Part shown: positions 47,827 to 59,699 of the stretch, piece after piece
Layout of the letters: each line of letters begins with the position of its first letter
How positions within the stretch are numbered: position 1 is the stretch's first letter
Assembly (NCBI RefSeq): GCF_003945595.2
Contig: NW_024104421.1
Coordinates: forward strand, 1,116,001 to 1,180,000
Source of the DNA: Pipra filicauda
Taxonomy: Eukaryota; Chordata; Aves; Passeriformes; Pipridae
Direction of reading: 5' to 3'
DNA length: 64,000 nt
The notes under the pieces: model-generated
Told to the model about the DNA's origin: nothing
The model's input: only the letters and a program-made list of their open reading frames with translations
Databases searched by the model: none
Made by a program: the position numbers and the translations under genes

Positions 47827-47990
47827 AGTTCTGCCAAGTGCTTTCTGTGGGATCTTGGCCAATTAATTTGGCCTACTTCTGCCTCAGACCTTGACCTGTA
47901 AAGTTGGCAAAGCTATATTTCTCTGCCGTGGAGGATAACTTGAGTCTTAATTAATTAAGGACTTAGGAAGAGTTTGAGATGCTTGGATGC
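47827..47990 (+). mobile_element. MIR-type (CORE) SINE
   Basis: The order TTCTGCCAAGTGCTTTCTGT, GGGATCTTGGCCAATTAATT, TTCTGCCTCAGACCTTGACC, TGTAAAGTTGGCAAAGC, GGATAACTTGAG and GTTTGAGATGCTTGGATG follows the MIR plan. That plan has a TGTGTGACCTTGGGCAAGTC core, a CCTCAGTTTCC block, a TGTAAAATGGG block and, in sauropsids, a TTTGAGATCCTTGGATG tail. The 5' tRNA-like part is missing. Confidence 0.72.
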
Positions 47991-50202
47991 AGAGCTCTGG
48001 ATATATGCAGAACTTTTAATCCTTACCTATTCTGCTTCAATAAGTGCCTTGTTGGGTACACCCGAACCAGTTCTCCTGAGAAGAACTCTCATGTGAAAAT
48101 TAAATTAATCCTACTTGACTTTGTTAATTGGAGAGACTTGCTGAGATGTTTTGCAGACATTTGGATGGAGCAGTTGTCACCTCACAGACAAATTAGCCCA
48201 CTGTTAGCTTTTGTAGCTGTTGTTTTACAAGCTCTGATGAGAATGTCCACAGCAATTCTGCAACACGTTAAAATGAGGTGAGGGGGGAAGGATGGCTCTG
48301 TGTTATCCATGTGCAAAAAAGAGAAGGACAATACTTTTCAGTACACAAATGCTACTGTTTGAGGCAAAGATTTGGTGAAGTATCAACTAAAGACTTAGCA
48401 GTATAAAGAAAGGAAGAGGAATATTTTGCAAGTTTGTTTAAATAGCAATTCTGTATTTTAGTAATAATGTTAATTCTGAACAATTAGAATGCCCTAAATT
48501 GTAGTGGAGTGGAAATTTTCACCCATTAGTAGAAAGAACCAGCATGACTCCACATAACAAGTTAAAAAGTTTACTCTGAACTACATTATAATTTGGAGAG
48601 ACTTCAGGGTTAGCCTTCCTATTCTTGAAGATGGGTGGGGAGGGGCATTCAGTAGCTTTTCTTGGCCTACATTATTCTCTCATCTTGTGAAAAAGGTTGA
48701 TAGTGATGGAGTGTGGGCAGGATCACACTGTCCTCACTTAACTCTTTGTTAAACAGACATCATAACATGATAGTCATATTACTCCTACTGGGGTGTATGC
48801 ATTTGGGCACCAAAGAGCATTATCTCCAGCTAGGAATTATCAAGGAAAGAGAAAAAAAGAAGAAAATGCAATGTCAGTTTAAGTGACTGCTGGGGAGAAA
48901 CAAGAGCACGGTTTGTTCTGATCTGGTTTCACTAGGTCTCAGAAGATCAGGAGTCAAGAATCAAAAAAGCATTTTAGGAAAAAAAAGTCCAGGCTGGCCC
49001 AAGCGTGAAGGGCTTTGTTGAATCCTGAAGCTGCAGAGATGGAAGAATACACATGCAGAATTCTTCAATAAACTGTGGGGAAAGGTCAATGACTGCTGCA
49101 GCCCCAGCATAAAAGGTGGGGGCATTTATTGTCAGTTCTGTACCACTGTCATCACAACAAGGAATGCTGTTTCTGTGTGTGCACTTCTAAGTACACATCT
49201 GTTTCATTTTCTTAGAATGGAGATCTGTTATTGCAAAGAAGACTCTGTTTCCTCTCATGTCCTGGCACTGCTGCTAAGGTCTGCAGTACTATATGCTTGT
49301 CTAGATAGACCTGGTTTACAACTCAGATTTCTTAATGCCCCATCCAGTTGGGTTTTTTGAGATGGTGAAGGTGAGATGTGCTCTGCACTGCAGCCTCACA
49401 AACTGTGGCACCAGTGGACTGCTGCCCCCCTAACACCAGCCTGGAGCATGGGATGGGGACAGGTTTCCAGAGAGTAGCACCAGGACCTTATTCCTGGAGA
49501 CTCTAATGTTTCCCTGGAAGGTCTTTCTGTCTTTATTTCTAATTGGTAAAATCTGCCTGGGCCTGTCAAATCTGACAAAATAAACCCCAGAGGGGACTAT
49601 TGCTGCAGCTTCACATTGCAACTTTTGTGTTACGTTTTGGAGCAACCCAGAGTGGCATCTTGTTAGTTTGAAAGCTCCTCAGAGGGTTTCTGTTCAGGCC
49701 AGTCCCTTATCAGAGCCAGTTTAAGAAATTTAGCTCTTAAATTCTGTTTCTTTTGAAACTCTTTTTTTCTGTGCTCTGTAATGGTTTCCCTGTGTTTCCA
49801 GTCCATTACTGTCAGTTCTTTTTGGGAATGTCAGATTGCATAAAAGTTGATATAAACATTCAGCAGAGCTTGAAGCAACCCCTGAATGAATTTTGTCTTG
49901 GCAAACCTACTCCTTTACCAAAATAATTTCTGAATAATCATTGCAAGGATGAAGATCTGTGTTATTCTAAGAATTGGTAATTATTTTTTATATAGGAGTT
50001 TGAAGAGATATGAAGAACTCAGAGGGACAAGTTACAGTAATTCATGTTTCTTGATCTGGCACTTCTTTAGATAATTTTACCTTCCCTTTCAACTTAATGA
50101 GAAATTTCCCTGGGAGCATAGGATGCATTGCAAATGTTTGCTACATAAGCGAGCCCACAATTAGCCACTAGCAGTGGACAGTTTGGCTGTTTAAACCATG
50201 GT

Positions 50203-50380
50203 TAGAGTCAGAATTTAGGTTGGAAAGAACCTCTGAAAGCCATCTGGTTCCACCCTCCACTCAAAGGAGGGCCAACTTGGAAATTGGTTCAGGTTGTTCA
50301 GGATCTTTTTCAATTTCTAGGCACCTGGTCCAATGCTGTACCTCCCTCACTGTCAATATTTTTTTTCTATATATTTGATA
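50203..50380 (-). mobile_element. CR1 LINE 3' end, degraded
   Basis: The + strand reads AGAATTTAGGTTGGAAAGAA, CCTCTGAAAGCCATCTGGTT and TTCAGGTTGTTCAGGATC, then CACCTGGTCCAATGCTGTAC and CCTCCCTCACTGTCAA. This is the antisense order of the CR1 3' end. The block that normally lies between the GTTCAGG and ACCTGGTCCAATG strings is shortened, so an internal deletion is likely. It is more diverged than the copy at 9649. Confidence 0.85.
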
Positions 50381-53365
50381 GGTATTTCCTTTATTGCAGT
50401 TGCTCTGCTGAACAGCATAGGCTGGATCTAAAAGCATTTTAGTCGCATTTCAGTAGCATGTCAAATGTCATATCTTTTTGGTAGAGGGAATTTGCATGGT
50501 ACAGGATTGAATGTTAGTGTAATTATTGGCAAGCATGGAAGATGCACGCTGTGGCTGGATCCCCTGAGATGACAAAATTATTGGGGTGTATTGGCTATCA
50601 GAGGACGTGATGCTATTGAATAACCACCTCTCTGCCTCTCTGTTTCTCTCTCACTAGTATAGTTACCTCATTTCTGACAATAGAGAAGAAAGGATGGGAG
50701 GAAAAGAGAGAGAAAATCCTTTTTCTGGAGCAAATACAGTCTAAGAGACCAGTGTTCTGTATACACATGAGTTGTAGATAGTAATTTGGTTTATCCCTTT
50801 CTAGGCCACACCACATCAATGGCTTGACTGGGGGCAATTGGAAAGGAGTTCAAGCAAACAGTTGCTGATCACTTTTACTTCTTCCTTACTTTATTTTTAT
50901 CTGCGGTTACCCAGTGCCAAAATGAGAGGACTCTTGTGTATAATTTGTATTTTCTCTGTGAACAGGGAGCTATGTTTAAATTCTCATGACTGAATAAATT
51001 TCCTCCTGATAAGAGCTCTCTTTAAGACAGGCCCTATCATGTGAGACTGTCTCTCTGTTCTACTTCATCCCTTTCTGCTCCTTCAGAAGTGAAAAAGACC
51101 AGTAGAAACAGATTTTGAGAAAATATCCTTGGTTTAAAGGGTTTCCCAGGTTAATATGGAACCAGCACAATAACTGTGCCTTCCTCTGCAAATGAAACTG
51201 TTCTCTATTAGCTTTTGAGAGAAGCTGACAGATACACCCTCTATTTCTTCACGAAACATATGTTAGAGATCTTTGAAGAGGACTTCAATACAGTGCACAG
51301 AGATTTTGTTGGCTGCTTTGTCAAATGCTTTGGTTCAACAGTCCATAGAATAAAATAGAAATGTTGCCAGCAAATACTATTAGAAAATCATAAATTAAGT
51401 CCCAAAATGCAAACTTGGCATAATATTCCTGGTATTATAAAATAACATATCCTGCGTCCTCTTTTCTTTGCCTTTTTGTTTCTGGACTCCGTCAGTGCAT
51501 TCAGCTGATGCATTCTGGGCATTAACATTAAATCTCAAATTTTCAAAAGTGAATGCCAATGTGATCCAGTGTGATCATTTGATTAGATCACTGGAAGATT
51601 TGTGAATAATGAAGGGTGAATCTCAAAAGATTTAGTAAGTCAGTTCGGTTTGGATCAACTCCTGGAGTCTGGAGTGACTGTCTGTACAATTCAGGCAGTT
51701 AAAAGTTAAACAGGTTTTCCTATGAAATTGCTAGAATTTTGTCTCCTGCTTAGTGTTTACCAACATGCACATGCTTCCTGTGACAGATGATGACAGGAGA
51801 AAGGGTTGGTTTTCAAGGAAGTACTATAACCTTAGGAAAAAAAAATTTGGTTACAGAAAAGTTACAGCATCACTGTGGGAGGGGACTTAACAGAGTTCCA
51901 TCAAATATCTACTGCAGTCAATTAACATGCTTTGCAGTAGATATTTGATGGAACTCTGTTAAGTCCCCTCCCACAGTGATTCTCCTTGAGCAATTTGACA
52001 AAGCCATCCTCTAGATGCAAATCTACTTTTTACTTTCTATCTTTGAATGTGGTACATGCTATAATTCCTGTAAAATTAATAACTGAGTAAGCAGGAAAAA
52101 AAATTAGTTTTCCTGTTAATTGCTATATGTTTGTTGCATATTTGAGAGATTTTATTCTACTCCTGATCCTGCTAATATTTAGTTGTGTGCTTGGCTATGT
52201 GTAGGTCAATAGTTTGCAGGTCTTGAGTACAAGTTATTGTCATTATTGCTGAAAACACCCTTTTAGACAACAAAAAGGAAGTGAAAAGTAACGAAAAAAG
52301 AATGTAAAGCATAGGTGGTTAAAGTATATACAACATTTATCAGGCACTCGATTTGGAACATTTTATATATGTGTGTATTTGTAATTTAGCCATTTAAAAA
52401 TGTCAAGTTGATTGGCTTCCTTTCAGAAGATGGTTTGGTGGTATTTTCTTTACTAGTGCCCCCTGTGGACCTGCATACATTGATTGCTCTTTCTCCAGGC
52501 TTTCAGTGTGGAATTTTTCGTCACATTGATGAGCAGTAATTGAAAGAAATAAATAAATGAAGGGAGATGGAGGGATTGATGGTTTTCCATACTTTTAAAA
52601 AAAGTGGCATTCTAAGTCAGATTGAAACAGAAAAAGACAAGGAAATTAAGATTTCTCATGACTTTTTCTTTCTTAGCTATGCTTGTATATGGTGTTATAG
52701 TCAAATTCCCCAAACTAGGCTGATTGCATACACTGGATTGACTGAAGGCTTTTATAATTTAGTGTAAAATCAAGTACACTATGCACTATTCTCCATACTT
52801 TCTCAACTCTTTCTGCCATCTCATGTATATTCTGGCCTTTAAGCCAGTCTTTCTATAGATAGTGCTTTGTAGTATGTAAATGTTTCAGCAGCTAGATGAT
52901 GTCTTTGGCCAGCAAGTCAATAAAACTTGCTGTGAATCTGCACATTTTCTATTGCATTCAACTTTTATGCTTCCAGAGTGAAGATGATTAACTTTTAAAA
53001 AGTTTGGAGAACTTGACTTTAAACATTGTTGACAGTTTCAGGAATCATTGGGCAGCCTGACATAATGTTATTCATGATGAGAGCACTGTCAGCACAGATC
53101 AGGAGCGGTACCAGAGAGAAATGTAAGGCGATATTTTCGCTATATTTTGTGGGGATTTAGCTGTGCGACTTCTATTAATAATGGGAGTTTTGCAGTTAAA
53201 TCCCCGAGCATCGTCCCCCCCGAAAAACGCTGAAAACATGCCCTGTAGTGGAACTTGAATTCAATTTTATGTTGGCTGCTGTTTGGACATTGAAGATCAT
53301 CATGTCTGAGCAGTCACTCTGGTTTGAGTTTCCTTCAGGTGCTGCTGAAGAGTGAGTAGGGAATT
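50381..53365. other. Unique noncoding DNA containing a perfect hairpin
   Basis: AT-rich sequence without a recognised gene. The perfect inverted repeat at 51869-51980 is its one striking feature. A brief resemblance to an old CR1/L3 near 51305-51340 was too short to call. Confidence 0.55.
51869..51980. repeat. Perfect 48-bp inverted repeat with 16-nt spacer
   Basis: The left arm at 51869-51916 begins ATCACTGTGGGAGG and ends ATCTACTGCA. The right arm at 51933-51980 begins TGCAGTAGAT and ends CCTCCCACAGTGAT. All 48 positions are complementary. The spacer, GTCAATTAACATGCTT, is unpaired. Pairing stops at C51868/T51981. No target-site duplication or TIR-type ends mark it as a known transposon, and I recognise no miRNA. 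Complete identity implies a recent origin (fold-back template switching), strong constraint, or a read or assembly artefact. A transcript would form a 48-bp double-stranded stem. Confidence 0.97.
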
Positions 53366-53494
53366 TGTCGTGGTTTAACCCCAGCTGGCAACTAAGCACC
53401 GCACAGGCGCTCGCTCACGTTCCCCCTTGAGTGGGATGGGGGAGAGAATCAGAAGGGTAAAAGTGAGAAAACTCGTGGGTTGAGAGAAGAACAG

Positions 53495-53500
53495 TTTAAT
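53495..53500 (-). promoter_or_regulatory. LTR poly(A) signal
   Basis: TTTAAT on the + strand reads ATTAAA on the minus strand. It lies about 130 bp before the U5 end, with the usual U5-like sequence ending in GGTTAAACCACGACA. It could end transcripts started in this LTR. Confidence 0.6.
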
Positions 53501-53663
53501 AATCTAAATAAAGTAAAATAATAAATTACTGTAATGAAGAGGAAAGTAACAGAAAGTGATAAAAATAAACACCAAGAAAAACAAGTGATGCAAATGAAAA
53601 ATTATTGCCCAGCACCAACCAATGCCCAGTCTTTTCCTGAGCTCCTGGCCAACTTTCCTCCAG

Positions 53664-53672
53664 GTTTAAATG
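53664..53672 (-). promoter_or_regulatory. Decayed TATA-like box of the LTR
   Basis: The minus strand reads CATTTAAAC at the place where related LTRs carry a stronger TATATAAA-type box. The change suggests a weakened promoter. Transcription would run toward lower coordinates. Confidence 0.5.
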
Positions 53673-54334
53673 CTGAGCACGATGCCATATGGTCTGGAAT
53701 ATCCCTTTGGCCAGTTGGGGTCATCTGTCCTCTCTGAGTCCTCTCCCAGCTTCTTGTGCACCCCCAGCCCACTCGCTGGCAGGGCAGCTTCAGAAGCTGG
53801 CAAGTCCTTGACTTAGGGTAAGCACTGCTCAGCTACAGCTAAAACATTAGTGTGTTATCAATGCTATTCTCATCCTAAATCCAGGACACAGCACTGTACC
53901 AGGTACTGTGAAGAAAATTAACTCTATCCCAGTAAAAACCAGGGCAGAACTGCAATAGTGAATGGATGGAGGATTCTGTGATTTGTGATCTCTGTTGCTT
54001 TCTGTGCATTTAAGCATCAGCAGATACATCTATCTTCCAACAAATGTACTGACTTTGGGCAGATCTGATCTATCAGTATTTATATACATTATGACTGGTC
54101 CGTCAGGATCCTGTTCTGCACATCGTAGTCGCACGGCAATGCCTATAGTCACGTTTGACAGAATTTCTGAGTGAGTTTGTTTGGACCTTTCTTTTCCTGG
54201 GTTATGTTCCTGATGAGTTTCCAGCATACTGAATTGTAGCTTGCTTCAGATGATGCAGATGACATTGATAACTGGCCTGGAAAAGTCGACATGAGCAAAG
54301 GGATGAGATGATTTACTCTGTAATAATTTTCTTA

Positions 54335-54353
54335 CTCTCTCTCTCTCTCTCTC
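54335..54353 (+). repeat. (CT)9 microsatellite
   Basis: Nine perfect CT units plus one C, followed by CTCCT-type variants. A simple repeat. Confidence 0.93.
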
Positions 54354-55687
54354 CTCCTCTCAAACTAACCAGGATTATGCAAGGATTGGGACATCAGGCA
54401 ACAGACAGGGCAGTCTGTATGAGAGTACCTCAGCTTGTGAAGGCAGCTTGTTCTGTCATTCATGGTTCTGCCCATGCATTCAGGGAGGGAATGGAAGGCT
54501 GATGGGAATGACCAGCAAGCCTCAGTAATGAGGGCAATTCATACAAAAATGTCTGAATTTGCTTTTAAATTAGTTTGTTTCTATTCCTGTTTAGGGTCTA
54601 TAGAAATGTAGGGACTTCAGGAGCTTCCTTTGCCAGCAACAGTATGGAAGAAACAAGGAAATGAAACCAGTTCAAAAATATTTTGTAACTGCCATTGTGT
54701 ATCTGAGTTAATGTATTTCCATGACACAAACAACCCTGCCGTGAAACCATGGCTGTGTATCATTACAGAGATCACTTGTTTGGCTGCACAACTGGTTGGT
54801 GAATAAAGCCATAGGTGTTGACTAGAAACTCAGCCCAGCAAGGGGGTACAGGTTCTCATTCTCATTGTCTTCAGAAAGTAAACTTTTTTTTTAGGATGGA
54901 GATTATATCTCTGTGTTTGTATAGTGTGCATTATATAGTGAGTGCTAATGTAATGTAAATAGTCATAATGACAACTTCAGAATTTTTATATGGCCACTAA
55001 ATGTTCATTGTGTACATGTTTCCATAACTATTTTTCCTTTTTCTTGCCTTTTTTTTTCCTCTTAAATTCTGATGCAACTTGGGGAGGGGGAGAGAAGAGG
55101 AAACAGATGTATTAATCTATCAAAAGCCGTGCTGAAAATGTTTGCATGCTTCAACTGAAAGGCCTCACATCTCAATTTTAAGCCACAGCTTCCATCCACT
55201 CTTGTTTCTGTTTACCTTTAAAGTATTTTCAGTCATTGTATAATTATAAAATAATTAGCATACTTCAGAAACTACTATTTTTGTAAAACCAAGGTTTCTA
55301 TGGTACGAATTTTTTCCTAGCTGTGACAAAACACTCTTGAAATTACAGTAGCTTGATGAGATCTATATAGAACTTGTAAAAAAGGAGCAACCTTTGTGCT
55401 GCTGTAGCTGGTTACCTCAGCATTTCCCAGTGCAACCTGAGTTTTCATGTGATTTTTTTCAGCTGTCCACACACCCACTGCAGTGATGTTCATTGTACAG
55501 AATTTCAGGGTTTTACTACATGGTGTCTATCAGATTCAAATATAAGACATTTGATTGAATTATTCTTCTCTAGAAGCTGGTTTTTTTCTCTTTGTGTCAT
55601 TATTTTTAAAGTAATTTGTTAGACTCCCTGGCTGTTCTTGATGTCAGTTACCTTTGGGTTTGTATGCATGTCTCTTAAATATTTCAT

Positions 55688-55762
55688 TGAGGCTTGATCT
55701 TGCAAGGTCCAGAGTACTTCAAGGATTAAATATGAGTAAGTGCTTTGTAGGATCTTCAGGAG
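55688..55762. repeat. Possible ancient sauropsid repeat fragment
   Basis: TTGAGGCTTGATCTTGCAAG, then AGTAAGTGCTTTGTAGGATC resemble an old sauropsid repeat with GCCTGATCCTGCAA and TTAAGTGCTTTGCTGGATC units. Diverged and short; tentative. Confidence 0.35.
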
Positions 55763-58700
55763 CAGTGCTGGGGCAGAAGCAAACCCTATAGCAGAGCCAG
55801 GGTGAGCTCTTAGCTGAGGACTGGCACTCAGTACTCGTGACAGTCAGGGACCCAGAGATTCACTCACTGTTGGGGTTTTACCTCACTTTACTCCACTATA
55901 GTGTGGATATGGGAACATTCATGCTCATTTCCACAATTTTCTTTGGTTAATCAACTGATGCTTGGAAAATTCTGTGAATTCTTGCAGAGAAGTACACAGT
56001 GTGCATATTTGGACTCTGCGTATGCGTGTTTATAAGCATGCAAAATATTTATTTATTCCAATTTGATGAAGTGATAGTCCCAGCTTGAAAGTAGTCTCCT
56101 GCAGATGTACTATAAAATGACTGAAAAAATCCTTTTTAATGCATCAGACACTGTAATGTGCAATCCATGCCCCTTCCTCTAAGCTTTTACGATGCTAAAA
56201 CTTGGAATGACTGCAGAATGTCAGGTAAAAATCATTTTGTATGTAAGAGTTTAGGACAGTTATACCTCTTTATGCTGATTATGAACAGTTCTAGTCTCTA
56301 TGGCAAGTGTTTTAATTTAAAAAACTTCTGTGACAGACCACTGATTCTTGAAAAATGGAAGCGTGGCTTCCAAGCCTGAACTGTGTTGCAAGATCAGCCA
56401 CAAGTGCACACTATCACAAGGTTTGAAAGCAATCTAAATCTGGCATTACCAGGTGTCTTTGGGATTATAACACATGCTCAGCCCTATTCTGACATGGGAT
56501 AGAGAGCGCTGGGATTCCTGGCGGAACTTTGCCATCTCCTGTCTGTGAGCTTCTCCTCTCTTTGGCTCTCCAGCTCTGTGATATAAGTACTGAAGATCCT
56601 GGCCAGAGAAAGATTCTGTCTTATGGTTCTTGAGGGCGAGGTACCAGCCGCCCCAGCAATAATGAGTGTCACAAGCAGAGTAACTCCCTTTGAATTTCCC
56701 TTTTATGCTCAAGGAGAGCTGGGATTCTGACTCTTTAAAGGCTGAAGCAGCGCATGCATTTCTTTTGAATACTTGCTGTGGACTGCTCAGCTGATCACGG
56801 TTTTTCTGGGTGGATGAGAAAACAACAGGATGATAGAGATATTCTGATTGCATGAAGGCCGTGGGCTATGGTGTTTAGCTTGTCATACTGCTTCTCATAT
56901 TATGGTTTCCCTCCTGTCTGATGAACAGACTGCCAAGAGAGCCTTAAGTGTCGGGAGACGTTCTCAGATTTCATGTACCTGGTTTTAATCCTATTAGTTA
57001 GCAGTGCGCTAAAATTCCCGACTTTATTTTGGTTAGCGTCCAGGGGAATAAGGAGGGTGATTCTTCATCTGCATCACACAGGGCTATGTGACAAGGTTTG
57101 TGTTCTGTAGGGTTTTCTTCCCTCCAGCAGAATGCTGCTGTTGTACATGAATTAATTCTTTGACTTTGGATGGTTATTTGGGTCTGGGCGATTATGTGAT
57201 CTTCGAAGGCAACTCTGCATGGTTGGTCCACTTGCAATTACTGCACTCAAACTGGATGCATCTTCTCCAGACACCAAATGACAATCTGAAAAAAACCTGC
57301 TTGTATTACTTTCAGATGAACATGAGGGTCTTTGTAACAAATTGAAATTACAATGCATTAGGCTCTAAGGGTTTCTTGTTGATGGTTATACCCTGTTCAG
57401 CTTTTGTTTCCTTTCTGCTGCCATCCTAATTACCAGATTTATTCAGATATTGACTGAAGTTTGTCCAGGTAGACCGAGCACTCAGGTGAGAAAGTTTATA
57501 GTAGGGAGTGACTTGCTTAGTGTCTCAGTTGCTGAGGACTTAGTGACATAGATTCCTTGTACCATATATATTAATTTCCTTTATTCTTTTAGCACAACTT
57601 GTATCGAGCTAACAATTCAATAGACATGAATTGTTATAATCTAGCTATGGAAAGCACACACACAAGGCAAGTTTTTATTTTTCAGTTCATGTTGGTGTAC
57701 ATGAAAGATAACCCCCAGAGGGGCTCTGTCTACAAGCACTTGGGACTTCTCAGAGGAAAATGTACTGACAGATCTCAGGTCAATACCATAATCATCCCTC
57801 AAAGAGATTGATTCTGGACATACTGTAGGTAATGGATATATTTTTGTTCTGTTGGGATTTATGTCACTTTGTTGTCCAATTGTTCTAGACATTTTGTCCA
57901 TCAAAGTAGGAACATCTACACAGAGCAATAAAATAACAGCTTGTCTCCTTGGATCCAACAAACAAAAAAACCCAAAAATGCTTTCTGATCATTCAGGCTC
58001 TTCCATATTTGTAGCACTTAAAAAAATTAATTGCAATGGCATTTATTGGCAAGAGTTGGCTGCTAGGGGCTTTCTGGACTTGGAATGAACGCAGCTACCT
58101 AGTCTTGTATCTCTAAATGTGCATCTGGAAAAAGGTAGTAATTTTACCTGACTCCTTTCTGGTGTGTTCTCCTCCTTCCTCCACACCACCTACGGCCCAC
58201 AGTGGCTGGCATGTTGCTACAGAGCGACTGCAGGAATCTGATAGCATGACCAAAAAAAAAAGGCAAACCCTGCTGGTGTGAAAGGAAACTGCTCAGAGGG
58301 GTTTGGCCTGCAGCAAAAGATCTTGGGTGGCCTCGGTGCCTCTGGAAGTGGTGTAGGGAATCTCTTTGGGAAGAGTCAGTCCTCAGTCAGTCAGGCAGGA
58401 GAATGGCAGAGCAAGCTGTGTGTATTTATGAGGCTGGATTAAGGAGGAGTCTGACTGAAAATTTGAGGGCTTTGGGTATAAACTGAGTCACTCACAGCTC
58501 AAATTCTTGCCCCATCCTCCTTTGCTATCAACACATCCTGTGGTTTTCTTTAACCTCTCCCGCGTTTCCATTTTGCCTCCTTCCAGCATCCCCCTCTGCA
58601 TGTCCAGTCTTCCTCTTTCACTGGTTCTTTCAGTCGTTCCTATTTTCTCTAAGGAACATCTTTTTTGTTGCTATTCTTATCTAGCCAGCAGGAAAAGCTG

Positions 58701-59685
58701 CTTCTAGTGCTGAACATTACTCTGGCTCTGGGGTCATTGAATCTGGCCCGCCGAGGTATCTAGGAGAAACACTTGGTATGTTGACATACTAAGATGAAGT
58801 TGTCATGATGGCTGTTTGGAACACTGTCTGATTTGACAGTATTTACTTTCCCTGCAGTTTTGGTTGAAAAGAAAAACAGTGTGTCTAGGGACTAGAGCTG
58901 CAACTTGTAGTCTGGACCCCACGCTCTTAAGAAAACATTTATTTTTTTTTAAACAGATAGTGAAATGATTTGCCATCATAGAAGATAACATGTTAGTGAT
59001 CTGTGATAATTTTCTGAGGCTATTAAACTTCCAGGTATTGTGCAAATAGTGTTCTCTTGTTAAGCCAGAACTTTTTAGGTAAATATTCCCTGTTAATAGC
59101 CAGATATCTAACTAAAATATACGAATGTAGCCCGTTCTTTTATATTCTATATGTATATGGAGCCAATAATACTTGTGAAATAGTCCCATTCTTCCTCTGT
59201 TTCAAAGAAATAATGTTAATGCTTGTGCAGGCTAATGAATTGAGCTCTAGGGACTGAAATTCTCTGTCCATTCATGCAGCTGCTATACCAGTCAGCAGCA
59301 AGTTCAGCCACACTGTATGACAGAAATGCCCTGCTTTTATGATGGATTTCTTCTGTAGTCAAATAGGTAGCTCTCAATAGGATTCATTCCTTGGCCCATT
59401 TGCTTCCTTGGACAAAACCAGGATTGTCAGTCCCAATCCTGAATGTAATTTGCTGAATGTTGCAAACAAGCAACAGTCCTATTGAAATCCCTACTCAGAA
59501 TTAGTAACTGAAGAGTGATGTATTGTTTTGGTACGTTTCCCTGATCTAGGAGTATTCTTAGCTGGGCTTTCTTCCAATCCTGTCATTTCTACTAGGTAGT
59601 GTCAAGAAAAGAGCAAAAGCTGCAGATGAATGCTGGGTCACATCTTAATTTCCAGTACAAGTCATGTTTCTTTTTCTGTGTCCTG

Positions 59686-59699
59686 AAAAAAAAAAAAAA
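59686..59699 (+). repeat. A14 homopolymer
   Basis: Fourteen uninterrupted A residues. No upstream retroposed body recognised. Confidence 0.9.

Larger units (their letters stand above)
45069..50202. other. Unique noncoding DNA with regulatory-like block and SINE
   Basis: No gene recognised. It contains the block 45720-46600, a homopurine tract, a T18 run, an imperfect hairpin (47442-47497) and a MIR-type SINE (47827-47990). The frame at 46452-46829 and its antisense partners encode glutamate/arginine or serine/leucine repeats only because of the purine tract. Confidence 0.5.
53366..53946 (-). mobile_element. Solo LTR of an avian endogenous retrovirus
   Basis: The + strand begins TGTCGTGGTTTAACCCCAGC and ends CTATCCCAGTAAAAACCAGG-GCA, so both ends have TG...CA form. 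I recognise this LTR as a family widespread in neoavian birds. Its sense strand is minus: that strand carries a TATA-like CATTTAAAC (53664-53672) and, further on, an ATTAAA poly(A) signal (53495-53500), placing U3 at the high-coordinate end and U5 at 53366. Flanks are GAATT (53361-53365) and GAACT (53947-53951), a 5-bp target duplication with one difference, as expected for ERVL-like elements. No internal retroviral genes or second LTR are present, so it is a solo LTR left by recombination between LTRs. Short frames inside it are not viral genes. Confidence 0.93.

Noticed and set aside
51305..51340. Possible CR1/L3 fragment (TTTGTCAAATGCTTTGGTTC)
   Set aside because: The resemblance to the old CR1/L3 GTCAAATGCCTT string is limited to about 20 bp and no neighbouring landmark follows.
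53534..53737. Open frame inside the LTR as a possible viral gene
   Set aside because: It lies within the noncoding LTR, on the strand opposite to LTR transcription, and no retroviral protein motif is present.
56446..56853. 135-codon ATG frame with short GGWYLAL and GEPKRGE strings that loosely recall FGF-family C-termini
   Set aside because: The two strings are separated by an insertion not seen in FGFs, no other FGF core motif is present, and no exon boundaries fit. I judge it coincidence; a blastx search would settle it.
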